This document shows positions 53,071 through 61,174 of a stretch of DNA of 64,000 bases, one piece after another. Each line of letters opens with the position of its first letter. Position 1 is the first letter of the stretch. The translations under genes were made by a program, and so were the position numbers. A model generated the notes under the pieces. It did not search any database. It was not told the origin of the DNA and was given only the letters and a program-made list of their open reading frames with translations. The DNA comes from an uncultured Roseicyclus sp. (GTDB lineage: Bacteria; Pseudomonadota; Alphaproteobacteria; Rhodobacterales; Rhodobacteraceae), in the NCBI GenBank assembly GCA_947489665.1, contig CANLEH010000002.1, positions 248,001 to 312,000 of the forward strand, in the 5' to 3' direction.

Positions 53071-53553
53071 TCAGTCTGCGCGGTCGTTGTCGAGGATCGC
53101 ATCCAAACGCGCCTGCTCATCCGCGCTCAGCCCGGCCTCGGCCGGTGCGGGGGCGCTGGCCCGTCCACGTATATAGACAACCGATAGACCAATCCCGGCC
53201 CCGAGAAGCACCAGTGGCAAAATCCACAATACACGGTTGGCGCCATCAAAATTGGGGCTGAGAAGAACATACTCGCCGTAGCGGGCAACGATATAGTCAA
53301 CGACCTCCGTATCGCTGTCGCCTTCAACCAATCGCTCCCGAACAAGCAGCCGCAGGTCGCGCGCAATGTCCGCGCTCGACTCGTCAATGCTCTCGTTCTG
53401 ACAAACCGGGCACCGCAACCCGGCGGAGATATCGCGCGCCCGCTCTTCCAGCGTGGCATCTTCCAGAACCTCGTCGGGCTGCACCGCCCAACCCGGAAAC
53501 GCCGCGAGAAAGATTGCTGATCCGAGCAGCGCTGCGCGCACCAGACGCCTCAT
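53071..53553 (-). CDS. ccmH: cytochrome c biogenesis protein CcmH
   Basis: This 160-residue protein has a signal/anchor (VRAALLGSAIFLAAFPGWA) and the heme-lyase thioredoxin-like motif LRCPVCQN (Cys48, Cys51). A C-terminal membrane helix follows (WILPLVLLGAGIGLSVVYI) with a short tail. It reduces apocytochrome c thiols for heme attachment. Its ATG overlaps the ccmF stop (ATGA), so the two are coupled. Confidence 0.95.
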   Translation of the reverse strand: MRRLVRAALLGSAIFLAAFPGWAVQPDEVLEDATLEERARDISAGLRCPVCQNESIDESSADIARDLRLLVRERLVEGDSDTEVVDYIVARYGEYVLLSPNFDGANRVLWILPLVLLGAGIGLSVVYIRGRASAPAPAEAGLSADEQARLDAILDNDRAD

Positions 53554-55532
53554 TCCGCAGGTACTCCCGCAACAGGCGCTTTCGCAGCGCCCGCCGCGAC
53601 ACGATAGCGGCGGTCCGACAGGCTCAGGAACCCGCCCAAAGCCATAATGATCGTGCCGCCCCAAATCCAATTCGCAAACGGCTTGATCCAGACGCGCAGC
53701 GCCCAACCTCCGCCAACCTGCGGATCTCCAAGCGTCACATAGACATCGCGCGTCACACCGTTGTTGATACCCGCCTCAGTGGTCGGCATGCCCGCCACAG
53801 GATAGATCCGACGCTCGGGGTTCAGCAGCGAGATCTCGGCCCCTGTCTCAGGATCGCGCACGGCAACAGAGGCCATGGTGGACAGGTAATTCGGCCCCTG
53901 CACGTTCTCGTCCACGCCCAAAAGCTCAATCTCGTAGGCGCCGACTTGATAGGCCTCGCCCTCACGCGCGACGCGAATATCCTCGATCTGATAGCCGGTT
54001 AGCGTGACGACCCCGAACATTGTAATGCCGACGCCCGCATGGGCGATGGACTTGCCCCAATCCGCGCGCGGCAGGCGCGTGAGGCGCCCGAGGCGTCCGC
54101 CAATGGGACCACGCCCCGTCCGCGACCAAAGGTCGGTTGCGGCACCGGCCACAAGCCAGACCGACAGGCTAACCCCAATAGGTCCAATAGCAGACTGACC
54201 CGTCCACATGGCCCAGGTCAGCAAGCCGACCGCAAGCGCCAGGACTGCGGCGGGGATCAGCGCGCGCATCGGCTTTGCAATCGTCGCCCGCTTCCATGGC
54301 ATCATCGCAGCGATCGGAAGGGCGACCGACAAGGCAAAGACAAACGGCGTAAACGCGGCATCAAAGAAGGGTGGTCCGACAGAAAGCGTGCGGTCAAAGA
54401 AAAGGTCCGCAATCAGGGGCCAGATCGTGCCAATGAAGACAACAAAGGTCGAAACGGCAAGGATGAGGTTGTTGAACACCAACCCACTCTCGCGACTGAC
54501 GATGCCAAACACCCCCTTCGCCTCCATCGTGCCGGCGCGCAAGGCGAACAGCAGCAGCGCACCGCCCATGAACACGGCAAGGATCATCAGGATGAAAACG
54601 CCGCGCTCAGGGTCATTTGCGAAGGCGTGAACCGAGGTCAGCACACCCGAACGCACGATGAACGTTCCAATCAGGGAGAACCCGAAGGCAAGGATTGCCA
54701 GCAGGATTGTCCAACTTTTCAGGCTCTCGCGCTTTTCGACCACAATGGCCGAATGCAGCAGTGCCGCAGAAATCAGCCAGGGCATGAAGCTTGCATTCTC
54801 GACCGGGTCCCAGAACCAGAAACCACCCCAGCCAAGCTCATAATACGCCCACCAGGATCCAAGGCCGATGCCAATGGTCAGGAACACCCAAGCGGCCAAG
54901 GTCCAGGGACGCACCCACCGGCCCCAGGCCGCATCAACGCGGCCCTCAATGAGCGCGGCAACGGCAAAGGAGAATGCCATGCTGAGGCCGACATAACCGA
55001 GGTAAAGGAACGGCGGGTGGAACGCCAAGCCGGGGTCCTGCAACAGAGGATTAAGGTCCTGCCCATCAAAAGGCGGGCTGGCCAGCCGCAGGAATGGGTT
55101 GGAGGTGAACAGGATGAAGGCAAAAAACGCGACGGCAACGGCACTCTGCACCGCCAACACGCGGGCCCGAAGTGTGGGTGGAAGGTTCTTCCCGAACCAA
55201 CTGGCGCATGCGCCGAAGAGGGTCAGGATCAACACCCACAGCAGGAGCGAGCCTTCATGGTTCCCCCAGACGCCGGTGATCTTGTAGAGCAGCGGCTTGT
55301 CTGTATGCGAGTTGGCGACCACGAGGCTCAGCGAGAAATCCGAGGTTACAAATGCATAGGTCAGTGCAGCAAAGCTGAACGCCGTCAGCACGAACTGCGC
55401 TGACGCCGCTGGATCAGCCGTCGCCATCCATCCTCGATTGCCTGCCCAGGCGCCCGCCATAGGCACCACCATCTGAAAGATCGCCACGGCGAAGGCGAGG
55501 ATCAGTGCGAAATGTCCGAGTTCTACGATCAT
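53550..55532 (-). CDS. ccmF: heme lyase CcmF
   Basis: This 660-residue polytopic membrane protein carries the WWD heme-handling domain WAYYELGWGGFWFWDPVENA and the early VWGNHEGSLLLWVLILTLFG motif. The C-terminal periplasmic domain includes DVYVTLGDPQVGGGWALRVW. With CcmH and CcmI it ligates heme to apocytochrome c. The start is ATG 55532 (MIVELGHFALILA), the typical N-terminus; the in-frame extension to 55655 would run over the upstream operator pair. CcmI is encoded at 25.9 kb. Confidence 0.96.
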   Translation of the reverse strand: MIVELGHFALILAFAVAIFQMVVPMAGAWAGNRGWMATADPAASAQFVLTAFSFAALTYAFVTSDFSLSLVVANSHTDKPLLYKITGVWGNHEGSLLLWVLILTLFGACASWFGKNLPPTLRARVLAVQSAVAVAFFAFILFTSNPFLRLASPPFDGQDLNPLLQDPGLAFHPPFLYLGYVGLSMAFSFAVAALIEGRVDAAWGRWVRPWTLAAWVFLTIGIGLGSWWAYYELGWGGFWFWDPVENASFMPWLISAALLHSAIVVEKRESLKSWTILLAILAFGFSLIGTFIVRSGVLTSVHAFANDPERGVFILMILAVFMGGALLLFALRAGTMEAKGVFGIVSRESGLVFNNLILAVSTFVVFIGTIWPLIADLFFDRTLSVGPPFFDAAFTPFVFALSVALPIAAMMPWKRATIAKPMRALIPAAVLALAVGLLTWAMWTGQSAIGPIGVSLSVWLVAGAATDLWSRTGRGPIGGRLGRLTRLPRADWGKSIAHAGVGITMFGVVTLTGYQIEDIRVAREGEAYQVGAYEIELLGVDENVQGPNYLSTMASVAVRDPETGAEISLLNPERRIYPVAGMPTTEAGINNGVTRDVYVTLGDPQVGGGWALRVWIKPFANWIWGGTIIMALGGFLSLSDRRYRVAAGAAKAPVAGVPAE

Positions 55533-55652
55533 GACCCACAGTCTAGGTCGTGCGCGCGGGAGTGACCATAGGATGTGACGACATGGCCAATCGGATTTCG
55601 CCGCGTTGACGCAGATGTCATGTCCCAGTGTGCGGGCCTTGTGCGCGTTGCC

Positions 55653-55710
55653 CATTCAGGAATGAATAGCGTGGCCACCAAAACATGCCCTAGCTATTCA
55701 CCCGTGAATG
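55653..55710. promoter_or_regulatory. paired dyad operators upstream of ccmF
   Basis: Two copies of ATTCA-N4-TGAAT occur at 55654-55667 (spacer GGAA) and 55696-55709 (spacer CCCG). Centres are 42 bases apart, about four helical turns. The flanks CATTCA...AGC and GCT...TGAATG make the whole 58 bp dyad-symmetrical. The 5-4-5 format resembles Crp/Fnr-family sites, but the half-site is not the Fnr TTGAT. It lies about 120-180 bases upstream of ccmF and 57 bases past the herA-like stop. Confidence 0.6.
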
Positions 55711-55766
55711 ATCAACGTGATACCCCTTGCCCTTCGGGGGCGGAAAACACGCGTGTCCCGGGTCGC

Positions 55767-57338
55767 TCAACGGCCCCGGAACAGCCCACCCAGAACACCC
55801 CGCACGACCGCCCGGCCTGTGCGCGTGCCAAGCTGTCGGGCGAAGCTTTTGGCGAAGGTTGTCCCGATGCTGTCTGAACGGGACGATGACCGGCGTTGTC
55901 GCACGGGGCGCGAAGACGACCGGCTGACACCACCGCCGGAATAGCGCCGACCGGCCCGATATTCGCGTTCTGCTGCCTCGGCCTTCTCCTCGGCCTCTTC
56001 TGCCTGCTCCGCCTCCTTCGCGGCCTCTGCTGCGCGTTTCTGGAGGATTTCAAAGGCACTTTCGCGATCTTGCAGCGTGTCATACTTGCCGGCCACGGGC
56101 GACGCCCCCATCAAGGCGGCCCGCGTCGCAGGTTCAATCGGGCCAAGCTGCGAAGATGGCGGACGGATCAGCGTGCGTTGCGCGATACCCGGAATGCCCT
56201 TGCGTTCGAGGAGGGAGGTCACGGCCTCACCGACGCCCACCTCGCGGATCGCATCTTCGATATCCAGATCAGGATTTTCGCGATAATTCTCAGCCGCCTG
56301 TTTGAGCGCCCTGCGATCCTTCGCGGTAAAGGCCCGCAACGCGTGCTGCACACGATTGCCGAGCTGGCCCAGAATGTCTTCGGGCACATCGGCAGGGTTT
56401 TGCGTGATGAAGTAGACCCCAACCCCTTTTGACCGGATCAGACGCGCGACCTGTTCGACCTTGTCGACCAGCGCCTTGGGCGCGTCTTCAAACAGCAGAT
56501 GGGCTTCATCGAAGAAGAAAACGAGCTTGGGTTTGTCCGGATCTCCGACTTCAGGCAGCGTTTCAAACAGTTCGGACAGAAGCCACAACAGGAACGTTGC
56601 GTAGAGACGTGGCGACTGCATCAGCTTGTCAGCGGCGATGATGTTGATGCGCCCTGCGCCGCTTTCGTCTTTCAGGAACAAATCATCAAGTTCCAAGGCC
56701 GGTTCACCGAAGAACTGTGTGGCCCCCTGCCCCTCCAACACCAAAAGGCGTCGTTGGATCGCACCGATGGACGCCGTTGAGACATTGCCATACCGCAGGG
56801 ACAGCGTTTTGCGATTTTGGCCCACCCAGACAAGGAGCGCCTGCAGGTCTTTCAGATCCAGCAGGGCCATCCCCTCCTCATCGGCGACGCGGAAGGCGAT
56901 GTTCATGACCCCTTCCTGCGCTTCGCTGAGTTCCAAAAGACGCGACAATAGAAGCGGACCCATCTCGGCCACTGTTGTGCGCACCGGATGGCCTTGCTCT
57001 CCGAAAAGATCCCAGAATGTTACCGGGAAAGCGCGATACGCATAGTCGGTGAAATTGATGGTCGCCGCGCGGTCCATAAAGGGTTGGTGCAGCTTGAAGT
57101 CGGGTGAGCCCGATTGTGCCAGCCCGGAGAGATCCCCTTTGACGTCCGATAGAACCACAGGGACGCCCAAGGCAGAAAAGCTTTCGGCCAGAATCTGCAG
57201 GGTCACGGTCTTGCCCGTTCCCGTGGCGCCAGCGATCAATCCGTGCCGGTTTGCATAGTCCGGCCGCAGAACTTGAGCTTCGCCGTAATCACGGCCACCG
57301 CCCCCAACAAATATCCCGTTTTCGACCTGGTCTGGCAT
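55767..57338 (-). CDS. HerA-like (DUF853) ATPase/helicase
   Basis: This 523-residue P-loop ATPase has Walker A GLIAGATGTGKTVTLQ near residue 38. Walker B is LVFFFDEAHLLFEDAP, the sensor region is GVYFITQNPADVPEDILGQL, and RVQHALRAFTAKDRRALK follows. The DUF853 branch is related to HerA/FtsK motors, and its role is poorly known. The C-terminus has an Ala/Glu coiled segment, an Arg/Ser-rich basic linker, and a GTRTGRAVVRGVLGGLFRGR tail. ATG 57338 (MPDQVENGIFVGGG) is the family-like start; the 25-residue extension is unsupported. Confidence 0.9.
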   Translation of the reverse strand: MPDQVENGIFVGGGGRDYGEAQVLRPDYANRHGLIAGATGTGKTVTLQILAESFSALGVPVVLSDVKGDLSGLAQSGSPDFKLHQPFMDRAATINFTDYAYRAFPVTFWDLFGEQGHPVRTTVAEMGPLLLSRLLELSEAQEGVMNIAFRVADEEGMALLDLKDLQALLVWVGQNRKTLSLRYGNVSTASIGAIQRRLLVLEGQGATQFFGEPALELDDLFLKDESGAGRINIIAADKLMQSPRLYATFLLWLLSELFETLPEVGDPDKPKLVFFFDEAHLLFEDAPKALVDKVEQVARLIRSKGVGVYFITQNPADVPEDILGQLGNRVQHALRAFTAKDRRALKQAAENYRENPDLDIEDAIREVGVGEAVTSLLERKGIPGIAQRTLIRPPSSQLGPIEPATRAALMGASPVAGKYDTLQDRESAFEILQKRAAEAAKEAEQAEEAEEKAEAAEREYRAGRRYSGGGVSRSSSRPVRQRRSSSRSDSIGTTFAKSFARQLGTRTGRAVVRGVLGGLFRGR

Positions 57339-57414
57339 CGATTTTGTCCCTGCAGTCCGTTTTTCTGCCGATACCAATACATTTTTAACCTTTGGATGCC
57401 AGTCTATCCCCACG

Positions 57415-57484
57415 CCGCGCTTTTGCGCGGTGTTGACTTCCTCCCTGTCAACTGGCCGCGCCCCGCTTGGGCGCGGTTTTTTTT
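57415..57484 (+). ncRNA. cuckoo/CcsR-type small RNA
   Basis: Three hairpins follow one another. CCGCGC-UUUU-GCGCGG is at 57415-57430. GUUGAC-UUCCUCCCU-GUCAAC at 57432-57452 exposes the exact CUUCCUCCC motif in its loop. An intrinsic terminator CCGCGCCC-CGCUU-GGGCGCGG with eight U ends at 57484. The CUUCCUCCC stem-loop followed by a terminator is the hallmark of the Rhodobacter CcsR/cuckoo sRNAs, which are linked to sigma RpoH stress control and often lie downstream of a DUF1127 gene. No DUF1127 gene is adjacent here. The exact 5' end is unknown. Confidence 0.82.
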
Positions 57485-57582
57485 GGCCATTTGGTCAGGA
57501 AAAACAGGCGCTCGTTCACATATGCAAATTTCCCCAAAAGCCCTGTTGACGGCTGCGACACCTTCGCATAGCGTCCGTCGCA

Positions 57583-57639
57583 TAAGTCGGCCAGTCCGAC
57601 AGGGAGAGAAAACGCAAAGGGTCCGTGCGCGGGCCCTTT
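57583..57639 (+). promoter_or_regulatory. two-hairpin leader or terminator before ialB
   Basis: GTCGG-CCAGT-CCGAC (about 57583-57597) is followed by a nine-pair stem AAAGGGTCC/GGGCCCTTT (57616-57639, one G-U). After the stem comes GCTATTTT. It could terminate an upstream transcript or fold in the ialB 5' leader. Evidence is only structural. Confidence 0.4.
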
Positions 57640-57774
57640 CGCTATTTTAGGCACGAATTTTTTGACGCTGACAGGCGCACCCCTGGCATGTTAGCCAACG
57701 CTGGATTGGCAGGCGCACCTTCGATTTCGGTGCCCGAGCAGAGCCAACCGAAAAAGCAAAAGGACGCACACCTG

Positions 57775-58461
57775 ATGACCCTGTTTAACAAATTTGCCAC
57801 CCTGAGCTTTGCTGCTGCAATGGTCGTATCGAACGCAGCGTTGGCGCAGGACGATCCCCTTGTTCTTCCGGATCGCAGCGAAGTCGAAGCGGGCGAAACT
57901 TTTGTGGCCGAGATCTATCGCGATTGGCAGATCCGTTGCATCCGGGCGGAAACCGACGAAGCGCCGGATCGCTGCGAGATGTTCCAGTTGCTGGAAGAGG
58001 AAAACGGTAACCCGGTCGCAGAATTCCGTGTGGGGGCCGAGCTGTTTTCCCCCGACGAAGCCGTGGCATCGGCCACCATCCTGACGCCGTTGGACACCTT
58101 GCTGAGCCCCGGGCTTCAGATGCAAATCGACGACGCAGAAGCCGTCGTTCTGCCTTACGCCTTCTGCCGCCCCATCGGCTGCTTCGTGCAGATCTCATTG
58201 ACCGAGGAAAACGTGGCGCTGTTCCAGAACGGAGCTGACGCTCTGGTGGTTCTGTTTGCATTGACCCGCGACGAATTCGGCCAGATCGGCGGCATTCCCG
58301 TTCCCACCCAAGCCTCGCTGCGTGGGTTCACCGCCGCCTACGAAGATCTTCTTGAGCGCCGGACCGAGATCGTCGCATTCATTGAGGCACAAGAAGCCGC
58401 TGCCGCCGCTGCTGAGGGCGAAGAAGGTGGTGAAGAAGGCGCCGAAGAAGCAACCGAGTAG
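57775..58461 (+). CDS. invasion associated locus B (IalB) family protein
   Basis: This 228-residue periplasmic protein has a signal peptide (FAAAMVVSNAALA, cleaved before Q) and the IalB domain. The domain has a Trp/Cys-containing YRDWQIRCIRAETDEAPDRC, then LPYAFCRPIGCFVQISL, so four cysteines could form two disulfides. A long acidic Ala/Glu tail ends the protein. IalB-type proteins are widespread in non-pathogenic Rhodobacteraceae, so invasion is not implied. The start is ATG 57775 with AAAGGA about 12 bases upstream. A terminator follows. Confidence 0.88.
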   Translation: MTLFNKFATLSFAAAMVVSNAALAQDDPLVLPDRSEVEAGETFVAEIYRDWQIRCIRAETDEAPDRCEMFQLLEEENGNPVAEFRVGAELFSPDEAVASATILTPLDTLLSPGLQMQIDDAEAVVLPYAFCRPIGCFVQISLTEENVALFQNGADALVVLFALTRDEFGQIGGIPVPTQASLRGFTAAYEDLLERRTEIVAFIEAQEAAAAAAEGEEGGEEGAEEATE

Positions 58462-58486
58462 GTTGAAGTCACATCAATGTAAGGAG

Positions 58487-58519
58487 GCCCGCCGATGCAT
58501 TCGCGCGGGCTTTTCTTTT
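58487..58519 (+). terminator. terminator after ialB
   Basis: GCCCGC and GCGGGC arms around a twelve-base loop precede TTTTCTTTT, 25-58 bases past the ialB stop and just before the convergent ketosynthase end. Confidence 0.78.
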
Positions 58520-58534
58520 GGCATGAGCAGATAA

Positions 58535-59746
58535 CTAGGGCGCGGACCGCAAGGCCAGAACGGCGTTCAATCCACCAAATGCAAAGGCGTTGGAAAGGCA
58601 GGCGTCGACCTTCGCCTCGCGCGCCACATTCGGGACGACGTCCAACGCGCATTCAGGGTCAGGCTCTTCATAACCGATGGTGGGGGCCACGATCCCGTCC
58701 TTTAGCGCCATGATGCAGGCCAACAACTCCACCGCGCCGGTGCCACCAATGAGGTGCCCGTGCATCGATTTGGTGGAGGAGATCATCAGATCATCGGCAT
58801 GATGCCCGAATGCATGGGCAACCGCCGCGCATTCGACTTTGTCGTTGGCCGCCGTGCCTGTCCCGTGCGCATTGATATAGCACACGTCTTCCGGGTTCAG
58901 GTTGCCATCGGTCAACGCGCCGGTAATTGCACGTGCGGCCCCCTGCTGTGACGGCATCACAATATCCGCCGCATCGGACGTCATCGCAAATCCCACCACC
59001 TCAGCGAGGATCTCTGCCCCCCGGGCGCGCGCGTGGTCGTATTCCTCGAACAGGAACACGGCGGCCCCCTCGCCTTGGACCATGCCGTTGCGATTGGCGC
59101 TGAATGGACGGCAGGCGTCTTTTGACATGACGCGCAAGCCCTCCCATGCCTTTACGCCACCAAAGGACAGCATCGCCTCGGACCCGCCTGTTACCATCAC
59201 ATCGGCCATGCCGCAGCGGATCAGGTTGAAGGCCTGTCCCATCGCATGGTTGGACGACGCGCAAGCTGTTGCTACGGAAAAGGATGGGCCTTTGAGGTTG
59301 TATTCCATGCTGACATGGCTGGCGGCGGCGTTGTTCATCAGCTTCGGCACGACGAAGGGATGAACGCGGTTCTTCCCCTCTTCATAGACCGAGCGGTAAT
59401 TCTCATCCCATGTGTTCACGCCACCACCGGCGGTTCCGAACACCACGCCCGTTCGCGTCGCCAATGCACCGGAGAAATCGAGCCCGCAGCCGTCCAGCGC
59501 CTGTTTTGTGGCGATCAGCGTGAACTGAGTGAACCGGTCGTAAAGCGCAATCTGTTGGCGGTTGAACAGGGCTTCGGGGTCATAACCTTTGACCTGCCCC
59601 CCGATCTTGACCGAAAGCCGGTCGACATCGCGCAATTCCAGATCACCGATACCGCAGCGCCCTTCGCGAAACGCTTCAAGCGTTGTCGCTATGTCATGGC
59701 CAAGCGCATTGATTGTACCTTGACCGGTGATGACAACGCGGCGCAC
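58535..59746 (-). CDS. beta-ketoacyl-ACP synthase (FabF-like)
   Basis: This 403-residue condensing enzyme has the active-site Cys in FSVATACASSNHAMGQAF (about residue 158). The catalytic histidines lie in INAHGTGTAANDKVE and KSMHGHLIGGTGAVELL. It elongates acyl-ACP with malonyl-ACP. Its neighbours, an ACP three bases upstream and lpxD beyond, point to a dedicated acyl chain route for lipid A or another envelope lipid rather than housekeeping FabF. That is inferred from context. Confidence 0.9.
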   Translation of the reverse strand: MRRVVITGQGTINALGHDIATTLEAFREGRCGIGDLELRDVDRLSVKIGGQVKGYDPEALFNRQQIALYDRFTQFTLIATKQALDGCGLDFSGALATRTGVVFGTAGGGVNTWDENYRSVYEEGKNRVHPFVVPKLMNNAAASHVSMEYNLKGPSFSVATACASSNHAMGQAFNLIRCGMADVMVTGGSEAMLSFGGVKAWEGLRVMSKDACRPFSANRNGMVQGEGAAVFLFEEYDHARARGAEILAEVVGFAMTSDAADIVMPSQQGAARAITGALTDGNLNPEDVCYINAHGTGTAANDKVECAAVAHAFGHHADDLMISSTKSMHGHLIGGTGAVELLACIMALKDGIVAPTIGYEEPDPECALDVVPNVAREAKVDACLSNAFAFGGLNAVLALRSAP

Positions 59747-59749
59747 CGG

Positions 59750-60016
59750 TCAGCCCTTTTGCTCGGCCACCAGGCCTTCAACAGCCTTCACGATGGCGGC
59801 GACCGAAGAAATATCGAAATCGCTGGCCTGAGGCTCGTTCGCGTTAAAAGGCACTTGGATATCAAAGGCTTCTTCAATGGCGAAGATCGACTCGACCAGC
59901 CCAAGGCTGTCGATGCCCAAATCGTCCAACGTTTGGTCCATCGACACGTCCGATGGCTCCAAAACCGCCTGCTCTGCGATGATCGCGATAATCCTGTCCT
60001 GAACGCTTTCGCCCAT
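59750..60016 (-). CDS. acyl carrier protein (accessory)
   Basis: This 88-residue carrier has the phosphopantetheine site LDDLGIDSLGLVESIFAIEE (Ser37). It is more divergent and longer than housekeeping AcpP. ATG 60016 has AGGAAGGG nine bases upstream, whereas the ATG at 60046 directly after the lpxD stop has none. It sits between lpxD and the ketosynthase on one strand, the layout of a specialised fatty acid module such as the rhizobial AcpXL system, although sequence identity to AcpXL is not evident. Confidence 0.92.
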   Translation of the reverse strand: MGESVQDRIIAIIAEQAVLEPSDVSMDQTLDDLGIDSLGLVESIFAIEEAFDIQVPFNANEPQASDFDISSVAAIVKAVEGLVAEQKG

Positions 60017-60046
60017 GGAATGGTACCCTTCCTCTTGAGAAGGCAT

Positions 60047-61144
60047 TTAGGGTGTATCATCCGGCTTTGACAGGGCTTTTTGCAGTTCCGTCACGGCGCG
60101 TGTGGTGCGCGGAAGGCGGCGGAGCGCTTTGTACATCTCGACATGAGTGTCCATTTTGACGGCCGGATGCCCCATGACCATCCGACCTGAGGGGACATTG
60201 GTGAACAGCTTGGATGATCCGGCTGCGACAACATCACTGCCAATGACGATATTGTCGTTCACACCGCACTTGCCGCCCAGAACCACGCGGTCGCCCATCT
60301 GAACGGACCCGGCAAAACCCGTTTGGCCGCAGATCAGGCAATCCTTTCCGATCACACAGTTATGGCCGATATGAACAAGGTTATCGATCTTGGTGCCGTC
60401 CCCGATCACAGTGTTTGCAATCGTGCCGCGATCAATGGCGGCATTTGAGCCCACCTCAACGTCATGGCCGATCACAAGTGAGCCGAGCGAGTGAATGCGG
60501 GTCCAGCTTTGGTCGGTCGCCGCGTTCTTGGCCTTGCCAAGGGTCGCGCGGGCCTGTTCGACCATGGATGTCTCAGGCGTCACGAAACTGAAACCGTCTC
60601 CCCCCAGAACGGCTCCGGGCTGCGCGATAAACCAATCCCCGATGTGCACGTGGTGGCAAATGCGAACGCCTTCATGGATCAGTGCATCATCCCCGATCAC
60701 AGCGCCTGCGCCGATGCTGACATGGGAGGCGATCCGTGCATTCTCACCTATCCGCACGTCCGGGCCGATCACAACAAACGGTCCGATTGCAGCACCCGGC
60801 CCTATTTGCGCTGTCTCATCAACAACGGCGCTTGGGTGTATGCCTGGCGCAATCAAAGGCCCTGCGTCCATCGCGGAGGTCACCCCAGCCATGGCGTACC
60901 GTGGGCGGGGTGCGATAATTGCAGCCTCCAAGCCAAGCGCCTGCCAATCCATACCCGCGCCGATGACTGCGGCCCGTGCGGCACCTTTTGCAAGCCCGTC
61001 AGCGAATTCCGGCTTCATCGCCAATGCCAGATCGTCGGGACCGGCCCGCGCAGGCTCGGCTACGCCGCGCACCAAAAGATCGGCGGCGCCCAGGGCCTCT
61101 GCCCCAAGCGCCGCCGCAATGTCTCTGATCGTGTAAGCAGCCAT
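60047..61144 (-). CDS. lpxD: UDP-3-O-acylglucosamine N-acyltransferase LpxD
   Basis: This 365-residue enzyme has an N-terminal substrate domain, then left-handed beta-helix hexapeptide repeats such as IGPGAAIGPFVVIGPDVRIG and the catalytic-type region HIGHNCVIGKDCLICGQTGF. It adds a 3-hydroxyacyl chain to UDP-acyl-glucosamine in lipid A synthesis. It is not accompanied by lpxA, fabZ or bamA, the usual companions, so this may be a second copy or a rearranged locus. Confidence 0.93.
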   Translation of the reverse strand: MAAYTIRDIAAALGAEALGAADLLVRGVAEPARAGPDDLALAMKPEFADGLAKGAARAAVIGAGMDWQALGLEAAIIAPRPRYAMAGVTSAMDAGPLIAPGIHPSAVVDETAQIGPGAAIGPFVVIGPDVRIGENARIASHVSIGAGAVIGDDALIHEGVRICHHVHIGDWFIAQPGAVLGGDGFSFVTPETSMVEQARATLGKAKNAATDQSWTRIHSLGSLVIGHDVEVGSNAAIDRGTIANTVIGDGTKIDNLVHIGHNCVIGKDCLICGQTGFAGSVQMGDRVVLGGKCGVNDNIVIGSDVVAAGSSKLFTNVPSGRMVMGHPAVKMDTHVEMYKALRRLPRTTRAVTELQKALSKPDDTP

Positions 61145-61174
61145 GCCGCCCCCGCTTGTGTGTTGCGGGAGGAT

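Larger units (their letters stand above)
57339..57774. other. 436-bp intergenic region with structured RNAs
   Basis: No protein gene is convincing. The left half carries the cuckoo-type sRNA (57415-57484). The right half carries two further hairpins (57583-57639) before ialB. The promoters of the herA-like gene (minus) and ialB (plus) must also lie here. Confidence 0.6.

Noticed and set aside
54039-55403. Plus-strand open frame of about 454 codons rich in Arg/Gln/Gly
   Set aside because: It is antisense to ccmF, which carries the WWD domain. The composition is that of a complement frame.
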